Source of the DNA: Actinomycetota bacterium
GTDB lineage: Bacteria; Actinomycetota; Thermoleophilia; Gaiellales; Gaiellaceae
Length of the DNA: 6,141 nt
Direction of reading: 5' to 3'
NCBI GenBank assembly: GCA_005883245.1
Contig: VAXT01000186.1
Location: 1-6,141, forward strand
Shown here piece after piece: positions 5,163-6,141 of this stretch. The first letter of the stretch is position 1. Each line of letters starts with the position of its first letter. Under the pieces are notes generated by a model that saw nothing but the letters and a program-made list of their open reading frames with translations, ran no database searches and had not been told where the DNA came from. The position numbers and the translations under genes are program-made.

Positions 5163-6141
5163 ATGCGGGTGCTGCTCGTCACGATGTACTTTCCGCCGGC
5201 CGGCGGCGCAGGCGTTGCCCGGCCGACGAAGCTCGCCGGACATTTGGTAGAGCTCGGCTTCGAGGTGCACGTGCTCGCGCCCGACGACTCGAAGTGGCTG
5301 TACCGGGACGACGTGCTGGCGATTCCGTCCAACGTCCAGGTGCACCGCGCGAAGTACGTCGGGCCCAGGGGGCGCCTGCCCGCCGAGGAGCTTCACGGGC
5401 TCGACGGGCTCGACCGCGCGCTGCGCCAGGCGGCCCTCTTCTCGCGACGGCTGCTCGTCCCGGACGAGTTCGTCAGCTGGGGACTGACCGCGATTCCGGC
5501 CGCGCGCCGCATCGTCCGCGACGAGAAGATCGACGTGCTCGTGACGACCTCGCCTCCCGCCTCCGTCAACCTGATCGGCGCCGCGGTCAAGCAGGTGACC
5601 GGGGTCTACTGGGTGGCCGACCTGCGCGACTCGGTGGCGGCGAACCCGGACCGGCGCGTCGACCGGCTCGCGGTTCGCATGAAGGAACAGGCGCAGGAGT
5701 CGGTCGCGAAGCTCGTCGCCCGCTGGGCGGACGCGGTCGTCACCGTCTCCAAGGCGATCTCGGCTGAGATGCGCGCGCTCGGCGCCGAGCGCGTGGAGAC
5801 GATTCCGAACGGCTGCGACTTCGAGGACTTCGCCGGGCTCGAGTACCACCGGAACGAGCGCTTCCGGATCACGCACACGGGGACGTTCTTCGGTCACCGC
5901 GACCCGCGGCCGTTCCTGTCCGCGCTCGCCGAAGTCGAGGGCGACGTCGTCGCTCGGTTCGTCGGCGGCCTGCGCTCCGCAGACCGCGAGTTCGCGGAAG
6001 CCCTCGGGCTCGGCGATCGAATCGAGGAGATCGAGCACGTGCCGCGCCAGTCGGCGCTCGAGCTGCAGCGCGACTCGGAAGCTCTGCTCCTGCTCCTGCC
6101 GGAAGCGGGCGGGCGTGGCAAGACCGTCCCGTCGGCGAAGA
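5163..6141 (+). CDS. GT-B glycosyltransferase, GT4-like (3' end cut off)
   Basis: The frame is open from ATG 5163 to the window end, giving 326 residues of a family usually near 400. The N-terminal Rossmann domain starts MRVLLVTMYFPPAGGAGVAR, the standard PP-GG acceptor-side loop, followed by LAGHLVELGFEVHVLAP. VTTSPP and DLRD (153-156) are typical of the WcaI/WbuB-like branch. ADAVVTVSKAISAEM (S196) and IPNGCD (N216, G217) mark the link to the C-terminal donor-binding domain, whose first strand contains THTGTFFGHRDP (H238, G240). The sequence ends at GGRGKTVPSAK, just before the conserved donor-site E-x7-E region, which lies outside. Such enzymes transfer a nucleotide-activated sugar to a lipid-linked or polymer acceptor on the cytoplasmic side of the membrane. 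Donor and acceptor are unknown. It follows the methyltransferase by 72 bases in the same frame, with a hairpin and probable promoter between them. Confidence 0.88.
   Translation, partial: MRVLLVTMYFPPAGGAGVARPTKLAGHLVELGFEVHVLAPDDSKWLYRDDVLAIPSNVQVHRAKYVGPRGRLPAEELHGLDGLDRALRQAALFSRRLLVPDEFVSWGLTAIPAARRIVRDEKIDVLVTTSPPASVNLIGAAVKQVTGVYWVADLRDSVAANPDRRVDRLAVRMKEQAQESVAKLVARWADAVVTVSKAISAEMRALGAERVETIPNGCDFEDFAGLEYHRNERFRITHTGTFFGHRDPRPFLSALAEVEGDVVARFVGGLRSADREFAEALGLGDRIEEIEHVPRQSALELQRDSEALLLLLPEAGGRGKTVPSAK

Noticed and set aside
5397..5414. Perfect tandem 9-bp repeat GGGCTCGAC x2 in the glycosyltransferase gene
   Set aside because: Two in-frame copies encoding Gly-Leu-Asp twice are easily explained by GC-rich codon use; no wider repeat array is present.

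Overview
The window is about 70% GC by eye, and third codon positions are almost all G or C. Genes are tightly packed, two junctions carry the GTGA stop/start overlap, and two genes start without a usable Shine-Dalgarno site but with a TAnnnT box eight bases upstream of the ATG. Together this suggests a high-GC actinobacterium, possibly of the Thermoleophilia (Gaiella/Solirubrobacter) type. The phylum is a moderate-confidence inference and the class is a guess.

Left part (1-3352, + strand): a translationally coupled run of three genes. It holds the last 23 codons of an unidentified gene, then a CE4-like polysaccharide deacetylase, then a large protein with about 16 membrane segments and a soluble C-terminal tail, resembling a GT-C glycosyltransferase or polymer-handling membrane enzyme. 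All junctions overlap.

Middle (3342-4229, - strand): a secreted M23 (LytM-type) zinc metallopeptidase with a full set of active-site residues and a beta-rich C-terminal region. It converges on the membrane-protein gene with an 11-base overlap of the two 3' ends. It diverges from the next gene across a gap of only about 40 bases that must hold both promoters.

Right part (4269-6141, + strand): a class I SAM-dependent methyltransferase, a short GC hairpin, and a GT-B (GT4-like) glycosyltransferase cut off by the window end.

The gene content (deacetylase, GT-C-like membrane enzyme, methyltransferase, GT4 glycosyltransferase, cell-wall hydrolase) fits a locus for making or decorating a surface polysaccharide or glycoconjugate. 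No mobile element, CRISPR array, tRNA or rRNA was seen, and no stretch above 75 bases lacks a gene. I see no clear new defence or mobile system. The most unusual signals are the compact divergent start region with putative leaderless promoters and the unclassified membrane enzyme coupled to the deacetylase.
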